From positions 1,798,001 through 1,862,000 of the forward strand of contig NW_026946366.1 of assembly GCF_035222375.1 (NCBI RefSeq): DNA of 64,000 nucleotides. Reading direction: 5' to 3'. The notes under the pieces were generated by a model, which was given only the letters and a program-made list of their open reading frames with translations, searched no databases and was not told the DNA's origin. This document shows, piece after piece, positions 1-11,767 of the stretch. How positions within the stretch are numbered: position 1 is the first letter of the stretch; each line of letters starts with the position of its first letter. A program made the position numbers and the translations under genes. The DNA is from Podospora pseudocomata. Lineage: Eukaryota; Ascomycota; Sordariomycetes; Sordariales; Podosporaceae.

Positions 1-269
1 GGCTGGACAGAAGGTGGCCACAAGAGTACATGCAAGATTATCAAGACCTTCAAGGAGATATGGCCTTGATTTAGATACACAACAATCTCAACCATAACAT
101 CGCACTCTCAAACGAAATGACACTGCAATAAAGTTACACCAAAAGCGAGACGGTCCCACACTAAATACATACATACGAACCAAAAACCCCCGAATGAATT
201 CCCCCAAGGTCCCTATTTTGTCATTTCCCCGTCACAAAAACAACAGCCTTCCAAGATCTAACCCCCCTC
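1..269. other. 3' flank of the GH76 gene
   Basis: No open frame of note. This stretch lies just downstream of the stop codon of the minus-strand gene that follows and probably holds its 3' UTR and terminator. I see no RNA gene or repeat. Confidence 0.5.
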
Positions 270-1836
270 TCAAACACCAGTGCTCATCCACCCAAACGTC
301 CCCACCACACTAACCAATATCAACACCGTCAATATCCCCGCGCCCGCCTTGTCCCCCGTCGTCGGCGGCAGGTACTTGTCCTTGAAGTTATCACTCTGGC
401 TCCCCGCGTTCGGATCCCCCTTGCTCGTGCCTCCCGTCGAGTTTGTCACAGGAGGCCTGCTCTGCCCGATCAACAACGACGACACGGCCCCCAAGACATT
501 CATCGTCTGCCCCGCCCCCTGGCTCCCGTCAAAGGTGCCCGTGGACCACTTAAACCCACAGGCTCTCTGTCCGTTCTTCTCGCCTACACAGCTGGCAATA
601 GCCGCCTTGGCCGAGTTCTGCAGAACGGGCAACACCTTCGGGGCGAGAAAAGGCGCGACCTGGGTGGCGGTGGCCATCCAGCGGGCGACGTAGCCCTTGA
701 AACTGAGCATGTCCGTCGTGCAAGACATGTGCTCCTCGCAGGCGACCTCGTAAGCAATGTTGTCGGGGAAGAAAACGCGGATGGTGGCGTCGGTGAGACC
801 GTCGAGGCGTTCGCGCCAAACGTCACTGCCATTTGTCTAGGGCATGTTAGCCAACCTTTGATTTCAGCAACCACAATGAGGGGTTAGAGAAAAACATGCA
901 TAATTATACATGTACGCCGCCCCAAGCAAAAACACCCCGTTGTTGTACGAAAACTGCGCCCGGTTGATGTCGGTGCAGTTGTGCTCGACGTGCCCGCCGT
1001 CGTAGATGTTGTACTTTTCGTCCATGAACCCGACTCCTCTCATCCAGTCCCATGTCTTTTCCGCCCAGTCGGCGTACGTGGTGTTGCCCGTGTACCGGGC
1101 CAGTCTCGCGCCCAGGTTGAAGAAGCATCCGTTTGCGATACCTGTCTCGTGTTAGCCCCTGGTTCCCTCTAGACGAGCCGCCGGCTGTTATGAGACCAAC
1201 TATTCTTGTAATTATACCCATTATTCGACCAAGGAATCTGCCACCTCAACCCCCCGTTGCACGTCTCGTCGTGCCTGTCCGGGCTCGCCTGGGTGTTGAA
1301 CACGGCCTGCGCCAACGCCAACCACTGCGGTTCATCCTCTGGTGGATCAGGAAAGTTGTTTTCCGCGGCCAGCATCGCCGACATGCCCCAGAACCCTTGA
1401 TCGTCGTTCCCCAGGGAGGCGGTGACGTTGGGGGGCATGTAGTCCTTGTCTGGGCCTACCTGCCACAGCATGGCTTGGGTGATGAGATCGTTGTAGCTGT
1501 CATCGCCGGTGAATTTCCAGTAGTCGATCAGGGTCCCCCACATGGCGCCGCCTTCCCACCAGTAGTAATCGCCTGCTGGGGGAGGACCAGGGAGGATGCC
1601 GGGGGTTTGGCCGGTGAGGTTGCCTTTGTAGTATTGGAGGAGGTCCCAGGCGAGGAGGGAGGAGGTTTGTTTGATGTCGGCTGGGGAATTGTTAATATCG
1701 TCAATATCAGGGCAGCTGAAGAAAGGGGAAGCGCACCAGCGGACGCGATGCTATAAGTGGCGGCGTTGGCGACGGCGGCGCCACTGAGCAGAACGGCTGC
1801 CGTGTGTCGTATTGGTGAAATCATCTTCGGTATCAA
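270..1836 (-). CDS. GPI-anchored GH76 mannan endo-1,6-alpha-mannosidase (Dfg5/Dcw1 family)
   Basis: Cell-wall enzyme of glycoside hydrolase family 76. Dfg5/Dcw1 proteins are thought to act on the mannan core of GPI glycans and link GPI proteins to wall glucan. My model is complement(270..836, 900..1141, 1201..1680, 1737..1836), 462 aa. An upstream ATG at 1836 and a second in frame at 1824 are both possible starts. The N-terminus is a signal peptide (basic start, then [13 protein letters not shown]). The GH76 core includes [33 protein letters not shown] (the Asp pair expected at the active site), WNNQ-like segments and [17 protein letters not shown]. The C-terminus is a Ser/Thr/Gly linker followed by a hydrophobic GPI-attachment tail ([19 protein letters not shown]). 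Introns 2 and 3 carry CTAAC branch motifs. Intron 837-899 fits the family only if its donor is GC (TAT|GCATGT), with acceptor CCCTAG. Family assignment is firm; the exact start and the third intron are less so. Confidence 0.88.
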
Positions 1837-3391
1837 TGTTGTGGTGGTTTGTTTGCTGGTGACGAAATAGAGAAAGCAACCGGAAAGGGGGCGTGAAGAA
1901 TGTGAAAAACGAATGTGGTGGTAGTGGTGTAGCTAAGTCGAAACCATCAGAGCCGCAATGATGATGTTGGTTTTTTTTTTGTTGTTTTTTCTTCTTCTAT
2001 TCTTCTCCTGCTGTTGCTGTTTTTCGTAATAGAGTTGTTTGCGAAAAGCGAGTGTATGCCGGAGACTGAACGAGTGTTGTTGTGTCACGCGTATTTTCGG
2101 CTTTGACGGATGGCGATCAAGGAAAAAATACGGGGCAAGGAGAGAGAGAGAGAGAGGGAAAACTTGGAATGGGGGGCAAGAGGTGTCGCTAATCTGCGTC
2201 TTGATGCGCGCGCGTGGGAGCGACACACAGCACTAATGAAATCTGGGTGGTCTTGCAGATGCTTGGGAGGACGGTCGAATCGATACTGCCGGGCATGGGA
2301 TGACACGAAACGGCTCACGGAAAGCCGAGGGGTTGTCTAACAGCGCAGCAAGGATGTTATTGTATCGCATACAGCCATCACTTCCGGAAAGAGGCACATG
2401 GTCGGGATAGTGGCTTGTGGACAGGGAGGGATGGGCTGATAAGGGAACACGAGGGGGGCTGCCTCCCGCTGATTCATATCGCTGGGAGAGCTACATTCCA
2501 GCTGGGGCTCTCTTTTGGAGCTCCCCCTGAGCGAGGCATGACGTCTGCTGTGTTCTCTCAACTCAATCCTCTCTTTCAAGACTTGGCATCTTGAATGATG
2601 GGGAACTCGTCGAATTCGCCGCTCTTGGCGATTCAACCAAGCATTTGCCAAGCGACGCTCCCGCGATCTTGGACAGCAGGGGGCAGCACGGGCCACCACT
2701 TCGGCTCAGGCACCGTTTCTGTCATGTCTGGTGCCAGCACTGCCATCTCCTGTCAGACAGGCTGATAATATTGATTATTGATTGGCAAACCAAAGCCATC
2801 ATTAGGTTACTCCTGGCGCTTCTTTTCATCTCTTTAAATTTGAGAGATATGAATCGAATCACCGCTTAACCTGGTTGATTGATGCCAAGTGATAACCATC
2901 CGCTGCTTGGCAATGAGCTCACTCCGCTAACCCCAGCTATTAGCGTTCATTAAGCTCAGCCCTATTGAACTTGACATGATTCATCACGCACTTCGTAATG
3001 ATATCCTCTACAGAAACTCATGTCAAATTCGATTTCTTGTTTTGATAGTGACACAAGGAGAACCCTGAGCAAGGCGATCGTCTCGGCACCGGCCCAAGCT
3101 GCATGGAACTGGAGGACGGGAAAGAACCACTCGTCTTGATGATCGCTCCTGGCATCATCGCTTGGCACTTGGGGCACTGACACATCTTTTTCGGAGCTGC
3201 TTGCCTCTCGGACTCTCCATCAGAACAGCCCGACATCATTCTTCTGGGCCGGCCCTCCGTTTCATGTACGACCTTTTCACTTCCTGATCTGTTGCGTGAT
3301 GTGGTAGCTGTCACAGACCTAATTCTATCGCAGATACCTCTACAACTCGATACCACTCGCTCGAGCCAGCTTGGCCTTGGCCACAGACACA
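1837..3391. other. Divergent intergenic region upstream of the GH76 gene and fluG
   Basis: About 1.55 kb holding the promoters of two divergent genes. It contains T-rich and GA-rich tracts near 1970-2000 and 2141-2158 and no open frame with protein-like composition. The stretch immediately before the fluG ATG (CCACAGACACAATGG) is a good fungal start context. No other feature seen. Confidence 0.5.
2141..2158. repeat. (AG)n microsatellite
   Basis: An uninterrupted run of nine AG units (CT on the other strand) in the promoter or leader region of the GH76 gene. CT-rich leaders are common in fungal promoters. Confidence 0.9.
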
Positions 3392-6206
3392 ATGGTACAT
3401 ATATCTCAGCCCTTCCAGTATCATGATACAATTGGTCAGCCATCAAGTGCTGATAAATTCCCCAAGAACACCATCACCCAGACTCAACTGGACCTGCTCA
3501 TCCACACCATCCGAACGACACCCATCGTCGACCATCATGCCCATCCTCTTCTGAACTGGGACAACCAGACAGGAAAATACCCCCTGCTCCACATCACCTC
3601 TGAAGCATCAGGCGACGCCATCGAAAGCGCCACCACCTCTCTTGCCCACCTGCGCGCCGTTAGACAGCTATCTACAGAACTCAAATGTGCACCCAACTGG
3701 GAGAGCGTCGTTGCCAAGCTTGAGGCCGTCCGCCTGGATCCTGATGAACCCGATATCTGGGGTGACTGGATAAGCCGCTGCCTGGAGGGTGTGCACACCA
3801 TCCTCTTGGACGATGGGCTGGACAACAAGGAAGCTGTGGAAGACTTCGATTGGCATACTTCGTATGTCCAAAGCCCATGCAGGAGAATCCTTAGAATCGA
3901 GGCCATTGCCTCGGACCTGATCAAGCATCTTAGCGCGGGCGAGTTCCATGACGTGCAGAAAGCAGAGGCAATCATCAAGGACCCCGCTGCCCTGAAGGAG
4001 TTTTGGGAGAACTGGGCAGGGTCGTTTGACAATGCGATCAAAAACGCAATCGACGACCCTCTTGTGGTTGGGTTCAAGAGTGTGGTTGCTTACAGGACTG
4101 GGCTGGACGTTGCCGGCAAGGAACCGAGTGGGGATGCTGTCCAGCCCGCGTTGAAGGAAGTCGTCAAAAAGTTCTTGAAGGTGCGCACCGCGAGGCTGGA
4201 GGACTCGAGCTTGAACGACTATGTCATCCACAGGACGGCAGCCCTGATTCGAGACTACATGGGGAAGAATCACGAAGAGGATATCATCAGAAAGCCCAGG
4301 AAACCGATTCAGTTCCATACCGGCCTGGGAGATAGTGACTTGACTCTGGCCAAGGCCTCGCCGAGTCACTTGCAGGAGTTCATCAGGTCGTACCCGGACG
4401 TGCCCATGGTGCTGCTGCATGCTGGCTATCCCTTCACGAAAGAGATTGCGTACATGGCTACGGTGTATAAGAATGTGTATGCCGACATTGGGGAAGTCTT
4501 TCCCTGCATTAGTAAGGACGGACAGGAGAGGGTGCTCATGGAGATTCTGGAACTGTGTCCCTGGTCCAAGATCTTGTGGAGTACGGATGGGCATTGGTTT
4601 CCCGAGACGTATCTGCTGGCGATCATGCAGATGAGGGAAGCTTTTGAAAACGTAAGTGCAAAAGAACTACTAGAGTCGGCAGGTTGGCTAACGTGCGCAG
4701 GTTCTTTGCAGTTACGTCTTGAAGGGGCAAATCGGCTGGAGAGCCGCTATCGTACTTGTCCAGGATCTGCTCTTCAAGAATGCCAACAAGCTGTATCATC
4801 TGGGGCTGGACTTTCCAAAGCCAGAGGAAGTTGCGAGCAGGTCTCTCGCGAGATATCCCAATCCATCCCGCAACCTTACGCTGCTCCGCGAGCTCCTTAA
4901 CAACACCATTGAGCCGACGTTTGTTCAGATCTGCTGGAACGATTATACCGCCCTGCAGCGTATGCGTCTGGTTCCGTTCCGCAAGTTTATGACCCTATTG
5001 GAGGCCGGCAGATCGCTGGACATTGGTATCACCAAGGCTGTTTTTGGTATGATCCAGAACGACCATCTCATCCCGAGCTCCTCAGCAACAGGAGAATATC
5101 GTCTACATCCCGATTTCTCCTCTCTCAAGCATGGCCCTGTTGCAGGACACATCAGCATGCACGGCGAGTTTCGCGAGCAGGACGGGTTTCCCGTGGCGCT
5201 TTGTCCACGATCGCTGCTCCTTCGGTCAGTGGAGATCGGCTCCCAGAAGGGACTCGGGTTTCTGCTTGGGTTCGAGATTGAGTTTCTGTTGCTTGAGCGT
5301 GTCGAAGACGATTCGGTTGTGGACCGCTACACAGCTCTCAAGACCGACGGCCACGCGTGGTCTGTCTCCAAGTACTACGCCAACCCCAAGATCAACGCTT
5401 TGCTCAAAAACATGGTGGAGACCCTCGCCCAGATGGATATTTACGTGGAGCAGATTCACGCCGAGTCTGCCACTGGCCAGTTCGAACTCATCCTTCCGCC
5501 CTACCCGCCCGTTCAGGCAGTTGATACCCTGCTGCACACCCGAGATGTCATGGCCAACCTGGCCACAGAAGCGGGCTTCAAGATGACACTCCACCCCAAG
5601 CCATTTGCCAAAGCATGTGGCACTGCCGCTCATATGCACATGAGCATCCTGCCCGAAGCCGACGCTTTTGATGCGGAGAAGGTGACGCGGCACTTTTACG
5701 CTGGTGTTCTCAAGCACCTGCGCGCCATCACGGCTTTTAGCTATTCCAACGCGGCAAGCTACGATAGGGCGCAAGACGGCGTTTGGGCTGGCGGGCGGTG
5801 GGTAGCCTGGGGCACGCAGAACAGGGAGACGGCGCTCAGGAAGATTGAGGGGTCGCACTGGGAGGTGAAGATTATTGATGGGCTGGCAAACCCATACTTC
5901 GTCGCTTCAGCAGTCTTGCTGGCGGGGATCAGGGGAGTGGAAACAGAGGAGAAGATGGTTTGGGACGATTGCGAGATGGACCCGGCCAAGTTGAGTGATA
6001 TGGATCGGAAGGAGCTGGGAATTTCGCAGATGCTTCCGGCTAGTGTTGAGGAGGCGTTGAGGGCGCTGCAGGAGGATACGGAGATGGTGGAGATGTTGGG
6101 GGATGAGTTGGTGGAGAGGTATGTGGCTATCAAAGAGTTTGAGGACGAGTTTTTGGGGAAGATGGGGGCTGAGGTGAGGAGGTTGTGGTTGATGGAGCGG
6201 TATTAA
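3392..6206 (+). CDS. fluG: FluG-type protein: amidohydrolase fused to glutamine synthetase I-like domain
   Basis: Homologue of Aspergillus FluG, needed there to make an extracellular signal that triggers conidiation; its biochemical reaction is not settled. Model join(3392..4651, 4701..6206), 921 aa. The 49-nt intron has GTAAGT, GGCTAAC and GCAG. The N-terminal half is an amidohydrolase: metal-binding DHHAHP at residues 47-52, a QFHTGLGD strand, VLLHAGYPF, and the family signature STDGHWFPETY just before the intron. The C-terminal half is a type I glutamine synthetase catalytic domain: HGEFREQDGFPVALCPRS, GFEIEFLLLE (metal Glu), ESATGQFELILPPYPP, AHMHMSI (metal His) and WGTQNRETALRK (substrate/ATP Arg). 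Length is slightly above the roughly 865 aa of the Aspergillus protein. The start was chosen as the first ATG in the frame; the open frame extends 21 nt upstream but only to a TTG. Confidence 0.93.
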
Positions 6207-6919
6207 TTTGATGCTGAAAGTTGGGTTGAGGAGTATGCTTAGATAGGCCGCAGAAGATTGGTGAATAACGGGAACATGATATACTTGTGTGTTTTTTTCT
6301 TCTTTTTCTTCATCATGTCTTCCAGGTTGATACTTGCCCCACGCATGCACCCGCCCCCGCAATCAGGGGTCGCTGACAGGGGTCTGCCAACCGTTAGCGT
6401 GGAGCTGGAACTGGCAGCGCATGGCTTGGCGCTGGAATCTGCCGCAGAAAGGTCAAGCTGTCCTCAAGATTCAATTGGCGATGGTTGCAACGGTTTGCGG
6501 CTGATTGACTTTTGATTTATTTTTTTTCGTTTACGTGACACTCTTTTTTCGACGAGAGGCAGCTGACGACTGATAATTGCTTTGTCTTTGTCAAAGAAAG
6601 CCCGACGGTGTTACCGGCACGCCGATGCGGTAACCCCAACTTTTTTTCCCCCGACAACTGGAATTCGAGGCTGGTGGAGGGGCCCACGGAGGGACATGAT
6701 CAGCGGCCATCCTGGGGCTTGAGCTGAGAGTAACCTACGACGACGCCGACGGCAGACGAAACCGACGATACTTGATATTGATATCGAAGACGGGCAAAGA
6801 ACATACGACGCGCGCCTTCAAAGTACACAGCCAGCTGAGAGCTAGGCCATATCGACGCTCCCGTCGCACACGAGACGTACAAGGTCCACACACAGCAGAA
6901 GCCACAACCACCAACAACC
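6207..6919. other. Intergenic: fluG 3' end and ERV41 promoter
   Basis: Contains T-rich tracts (6288-6315 and 6518-6560) and a short leader before the ERV41 start. No protein-like open frame and no RNA gene seen. Confidence 0.5.
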
Positions 6920-8242
6920 ATGATGAACGGCTACGATGAAAAACGGGGCCACCGCACCGACGATGACGACCCCTTCGCCGCCAAAGGCAACATCGTCAGC
7001 GCCTTTGATGCCTTTCGTATGTTCCCCACCCTCCACCCTCCAACTCACCACCCAATCACCGTCTGCTAACATGTCCCCTCCCACCACAGCAAAAGCCAAA
7101 CCCCAATACGTGACTCACACCTCCTCCGGCGGCAAGTGGACAGTAGCCATGGTGATCCTCTCCCTCTGCCTCGTCTGGTCCGAGCTCGCCCGCTGGTGGC
7201 GCGGCACCGAAACCCACACCTTTGCCGTCGAAAAGGGCGTCTCCCACGGCATGAACCTCAACCTCGACGCCGTCATCAAGATGAAGTGCGCCGACATACA
7301 CGTCAACGTGCAGGATGCCTCGGGGGATAGGATTCTAGCTGCCGAGGCGCTGTACCGTGACCCGACGAACTGGGGGCAGTGGGTGGATCAGAGGGGGATT
7401 CACAAGTTGGGGAGAGACACTCACGGCCGTCTACTGACCGGCGAGGGTTTCGTTGACGGGACGCAAGAGGAGGGTTTCGGGGAGGAGCACGTGCATGACA
7501 TTGTTGCGTTGGGGAGCAAGAAGGGGAGGTGGGGGAAGACGCCGAGGTTGTGGGGGAGGGAGGCGGACAGTTGCCGGATTTATGGGACGTTGGAGTTGAA
7601 CAAGGTGCAGGGTGACTTTCACATCACGGCGAGGGGGCATGGGTACGCGCAGTTTGGGGAGCATTTGTCCCATGACGGTTTGTCTTTTTCCCTTCCCCCC
7701 TCATTTTTCCCACTTTAAATATCTGCTAACACTTTGGTCTAGCATTCAACTTCTCCCACATCATCAACGAGCTATCCTTCGGCCCTTACCTCCCCTCTCT
7801 GATCAACCCGCTCGATCAGACCGTCAACTCGGCCCCGGAACACTCGCACTTTCACCGCTTTCAGTATTTCCTCTCCATCGTCCCGACAGTCTACAGCCTC
7901 GGCCACCCAGACTCGTATTCGTCCCGCTCCATCTTTACAAATCAATACGCCGTCACGGAGCAGTCCGCTCCTATTCCGGAGAACATGGAGATGCAGATGA
8001 TTCCCGGGATTTTTGTCAAGTACGACATCGAGCCGATCCTACTGAATATTGTCGAGGACAGGGATAGCTTCTTGGTCTTTTTGATCAAGGTGGTGAATAT
8101 CCTGAGCGGCGCCATGGTGGCGGGGCATTGGGGTTTCAGGCTCAGCGACTGGGTGAATGAGGTGAGGGGACGGAGGAGGAGGAACGCGGGACATAGCCAG
8201 GGGATGCTGGGGACCAAGGGGGGTGGGGAGTATGAGGAGTGA
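6920..8242 (+). CDS. ERV41: Erv41-family ER-Golgi COPII vesicle protein
   Basis: Erv41 forms a complex with Erv46 that cycles between ER and Golgi and retrieves cargo. Model join(6920..7016, 7090..7677, 7743..8242), 394 aa. Both introns (73 and 65 nt) contain GCTAAC branch motifs. The N-terminus is cytosolic with the family segment FDAFPKAKPQYVTHTS formed across the first splice junction. A first membrane segment follows (VAMVILSLCLVWSELARWW), then a long lumenal domain with the diagnostic MNLNLDAVIKMKCADIHVNVQD and GTLELNKVQGDFHITARGHGY, then the second segment (FLVFLIKVVNILSGAMVAGHW) and a short Arg-rich tail. Two start ATGs are adjacent (6920 and 6923); the first is used here. Assignment to Erv41 rather than Erv46 rests on length and the absence of Erv46-type cysteine motifs that I could see. 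Confidence 0.92.
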
Positions 8243-8247
8243 TTTGT

Positions 8248-8290
<43 letters not shown>

Positions 8291-8901
8291 TTTTGTTAGC
8301 ACTTTGAAGGTAGGGGGGTTTTCTGGGTTGTATACAAAATGGATTCTTGTTTTTTTTATTTTTATTTTTTGACTGAGCTCCTGATACAAACGGGTGGGTT
8401 GATGAAAAGTGTTGTTTATATATACCATGCGAGACGGACTATTGGCGTTTTGATGTTATTTTCGAGTAAATTTGAGAGAGAATATGTTCGTCCTTTGCCA
8501 TCATGAACGACTGTGTCTAATGTTCAGAATCAAACTTTTTGCTCCTGGTGTATCAAAACCCGTCTTCTCACTCCAACCACTACTTGCTGCTGTCTCTGCC
8601 CCAGCAACCCAAATAAACAGTCTTGGCACCACTCACCAGCGCCAAGACAATTACCCCTATTTCCTTCGAGTCCGTCCACTTTCTCGGCCACACTCTTCCA
8701 GAAAAAAAATGACTGGGTGCCAGCAAGTCTGTAAAACGTGTATCACACCTCATAACATTGACAGCAACCCAATTAAAGAAACCACAAATGCCATCATTTC
8801 GCTACTTTCGCTACAGAAGCCCCACCGTTCACCGCTGCTTATTCATCCTAGTACCATTGCAGTTCATAATTCCTCTTCACCCTCAGTCCAATCCGTCAAC
8901 C
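8243..8901. other. Convergent intergenic region between ERV41 and the C45 gene
   Basis: Holds the 3' UTRs of two convergent genes. Its main feature is a 41-nt T homopolymer just after the ERV41 stop. Open frames on the plus strand here are shadows of the minus-strand C45 coding sequence or are low complexity. Confidence 0.5.
8249..8289. repeat. Poly(T) tract, about 41 nt
   Basis: Uninterrupted T run starting seven bases after the ERV41 stop codon, so it lies in the presumed 3' UTR. Its length may be imprecise if the assembly is short-read. Confidence 0.9.
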
Positions 8902-11767
8902 TCACTTGCTGTATCTCACCGTCCTCTTTCTCACCCGCTTTTTATCCTTCCTCCCAACAGAAACAGTCGTCCAGGGGGGATACCTCTTCGCCTCTTCTTC
9001 CCTCCTCTTTTTCTCCTCTGCTTGTTCTTTCCATCTCTCCTGGTACATCGCCCGCTTCCTCGCCCTCTCCTTCCCCTCCTCCCTCGCCTTCTCCTCCGCC
9101 GCTTCTTTTTCCAATCTCTCCCTCCGCGCTCTTGCCCTCTTCGGCGGTTCTTGCTTCTCCTGCCACCGCATCTGATGCTTTCTCTTCCTCGCCAGAAACT
9201 TTGCGCGCTGCGTGTCCCTCTCATCAATCACACGAGGCGGTGCAATGTCGCGCAGCCATTTGAGTCCCCACCTCATGTAGTGCCTGTGTCCCGTTCTCTC
9301 GTCATACCTGACGGCAAAAGCCCGCTTAGCTGCGTAATCTGTCCCGTTGAGGAGACAGTGGTTGTTTCGCACAACAACCGTAGTCTCGAGAACGTCATTG
9401 TCAATGTCCGTCCACGTTTCCACGTTCCGCAGCATCGAAGAGCCCCTGGGCATCAGCCCGTTTGCCAACTTCCACCGATCCCAGTTCATGGTCCCGAATC
9501 TGGCAGCGGCCGAGTCGAAAAAGCGAGCTCTGGTTTCCACAAAATGATTGATCATCTCGGCTTCTTCTTCATCAGTCCGTGGGCTACGGCTTTTTTCTGC
9601 CCCCTCTGCTCGCGGCGGCGTGCCAATGACTTCGTGGTCGGGCCAGCTGCGGTCGCCTACAATCTTGTCGTCCGGGCGGCCCGGGGTTTGCCACCTCGCT
9701 TTCAGCAGCCAAAAACCACACAGTCTTCTGTATTCTTGCTCAAATCGGCGCTTCCTCTCCTCATAACATGCTTTGGTCTCGGGCCCAAACACCGGGCGCT
9801 CAGGCTGAACCCGAACTTCACCCTGTCTTTCCCATTCGTCATTCCACGCGCTGCAGATGGCGGCCGCCCTCTTACGGCCGCGCAGAGCCCTCTGCCTCTG
9901 AAGAGACATGCGACGCACACCCCACCAAGAGGCACAAGTTAGCTTGAACTGAGTATTCGGGTTAGAGGCTTCCCCAAGTATCAGACGCTTGCTGAGTATC
10001 GGCGGGTCCACTGCTGAAAGTAGATGGCACTTTTGAGGTGGTTTGGTCTGCTTGAGCTTCTGAGGCCATTTGAATTTCCTGTCTTCGGGTACAGCCGCGG
10101 CCACCGTTGGCACCTCGTCCAGATGTGACGGGTCCAGCAGCTGAAAAACCAAATGATTGCCATGGCACGGCGGTCCCGTGGAGACGGTAATCTTCAGCTC
10201 TTCCAAATGGTAGGTAACAAGGCATGCCGTATGGTTGCCTTGAGGTCTCGACCATGGCTTATCAAGCTCGCCCGAAACCTCCGAGAGTTCCTTGAACATG
10301 TCTGCCTTGGTGTGCTGGCAAACCGACATTTCGCCAATGTGATCGGAAAAGATATTCAGGATGCTCTCTTGATTGATGGGATGGTCCCCAAATTCGATAA
10401 GCTGTCGGAGTCGGTTGAAACGAGCAGGAGAGTCCCATGCACGGAATACAAAGTTGACAAACCGCTTTGTCAGCAACTGCACGAGGTACCGCCTCACTAT
10501 CTGCGCCATGCTCTGCAAGTTCTTTTTCGAGTGCTTCGCGACCTCCAATAGACCAGCAGGCAACGACACACGTTTTACAAGCTCCTCGAGCTGAAATGGG
10601 GCGAGTTGCGGCGCGATCAGGTGATTCGTGTGCACCAAGCAATAGGAGAGGTTGGCGTCAGGGAGGACTCTACGACCCCTCAGGGACCCGGCTTCCGGCG
10701 TGTGCGGCAGCAACTCAAGGATACTCGCAGATGTGGTGTCGTCGTTTAGTGATCGAAGGCCACGGCAGGCGTGCAGAAGGCTGTGGGTTGAGCCAGTTCG
10801 ATATCTCTGCAGGACATTCGTGGTACAGGCCAAGGATACGCAGGACGTGAGCATTTTCCGTGCAAGCAGTGTCATTGGCAAATCAGACGGGGCCAGGTCG
10901 CGATCCCGCGTCGAAAAGACCGAGTCCACGACTACCGAATATCCGTGCTGGTTCATGCCGCTCTTCATGAGCACGCCGGGCTTAGTGACGATGAAATGAG
11001 GCACGGCGGCCGGGCCATCTTGCCGACACGGGGTGACCTTGAGCAAGATGACAGCATGGTCTTTTGGCACGACCACGTCTCTGTCCCGCTTCTCGGGCTC
11101 CTCGACGGTTCGGGTTGACGGCATGTTCCAGGACTGTGCGACAACGGGATGGTTGTTGGTCACTGCGTCCGAAAAGTACGCGCTGGTACTCGTATCCGCA
11201 TACTCTGACAAGATATTGCAGTCTTCGGTCGGCTTTGGATCCTCGCTAAGGATGAAGAAATCCTCCATAGGTCGCAAGCAGCCCGGCCTTCCCACCTCGT
11301 CATTCCGCATCACCCGCTCCCAAGCAGCCAGCTCGTGGCGTGCGTTCAACATGACGACCTGCTCAAGTGTCACCTCTGCGCCGTCCGCAATTCCACGCAG
11401 TTCCCACAAGAGCGGAAGCCATTCAACGTTGGAGGACAACTGCCGAATGACATCTTTGCACCATGTCTCCCACATCACTCTTGGTGCATTGTCAGTAGGT
11501 AACTTTGGACAGCGCTTAGAAGACCTATTGAACAACGTACGTGGGTGGAAGCCCGCCATGATAAGTATGATGCTCAATATTCTCAACAATGTCCTTCTTG
11601 AACGTTTTCCCATGCTTCAAGCCCCTTTTACTTGGTGATTCGTCAGAACTGAAGCTCAAGCCCCTTATGAAACCGGGAAATCGCGGGTCTGTCAGGTCGG
11701 GGGCGACGTCTTCAACCGTAATCGGGCAGTCCTAGTCACCTCTCAGCGGCTTCGGTTGAGAGGCCAT
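8902..11767 (-). CDS. Peptidase C45 (acyl-CoA:6-APA acyltransferase-like) protein with long basic C-terminal extension
   Basis: Model complement(8902..11479, 11541..11688, 11740..11767), 917 aa. The start ATG at 11767 is followed by nine codons, a 51-nt intron and a 61-nt intron with CTGAC branch motif; the joined N-terminus reads through RGLKHGKTFKKDIVENIEHH, matching the HG-containing start of the C45 family. Residues about 30-505 are C45-like: MLNARHEL, AQSWNM (family QNWDW), KPGVLMKSGMNQHGYSV and LVHTNHL. C45 proteins are Ntn hydrolases that self-cleave before a Cys. Here the matching site (about residues 154-158, DTSTS) has no Cys. Residues about 510-917 have no family I recognise: Trp/Arg-rich, ending in a Lys/Arg/Glu coiled-coil-like stretch and a basic tail. 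No enzyme activity can be claimed. The extension could instead be a second gene starting near 9911, but no stop separates them. Confidence 0.75.

Noticed and set aside
8472-9942. Long plus-strand frames opposite the C45 gene
   Set aside because: Pro/Leu/Ser-rich shadows of the Glu/Arg/Lys-rich minus-strand coding sequence, with no motifs.
9962-10255. Alternative frame beginning ASEAQADQTTSKVPSTFSS as the start of a separate gene inside the C45 locus
   Set aside because: Composition is protein-like, but it stops after 35 codons with no usable GT donor to link it to the downstream frame. Kept only as an alternative to a fused C45 extension.
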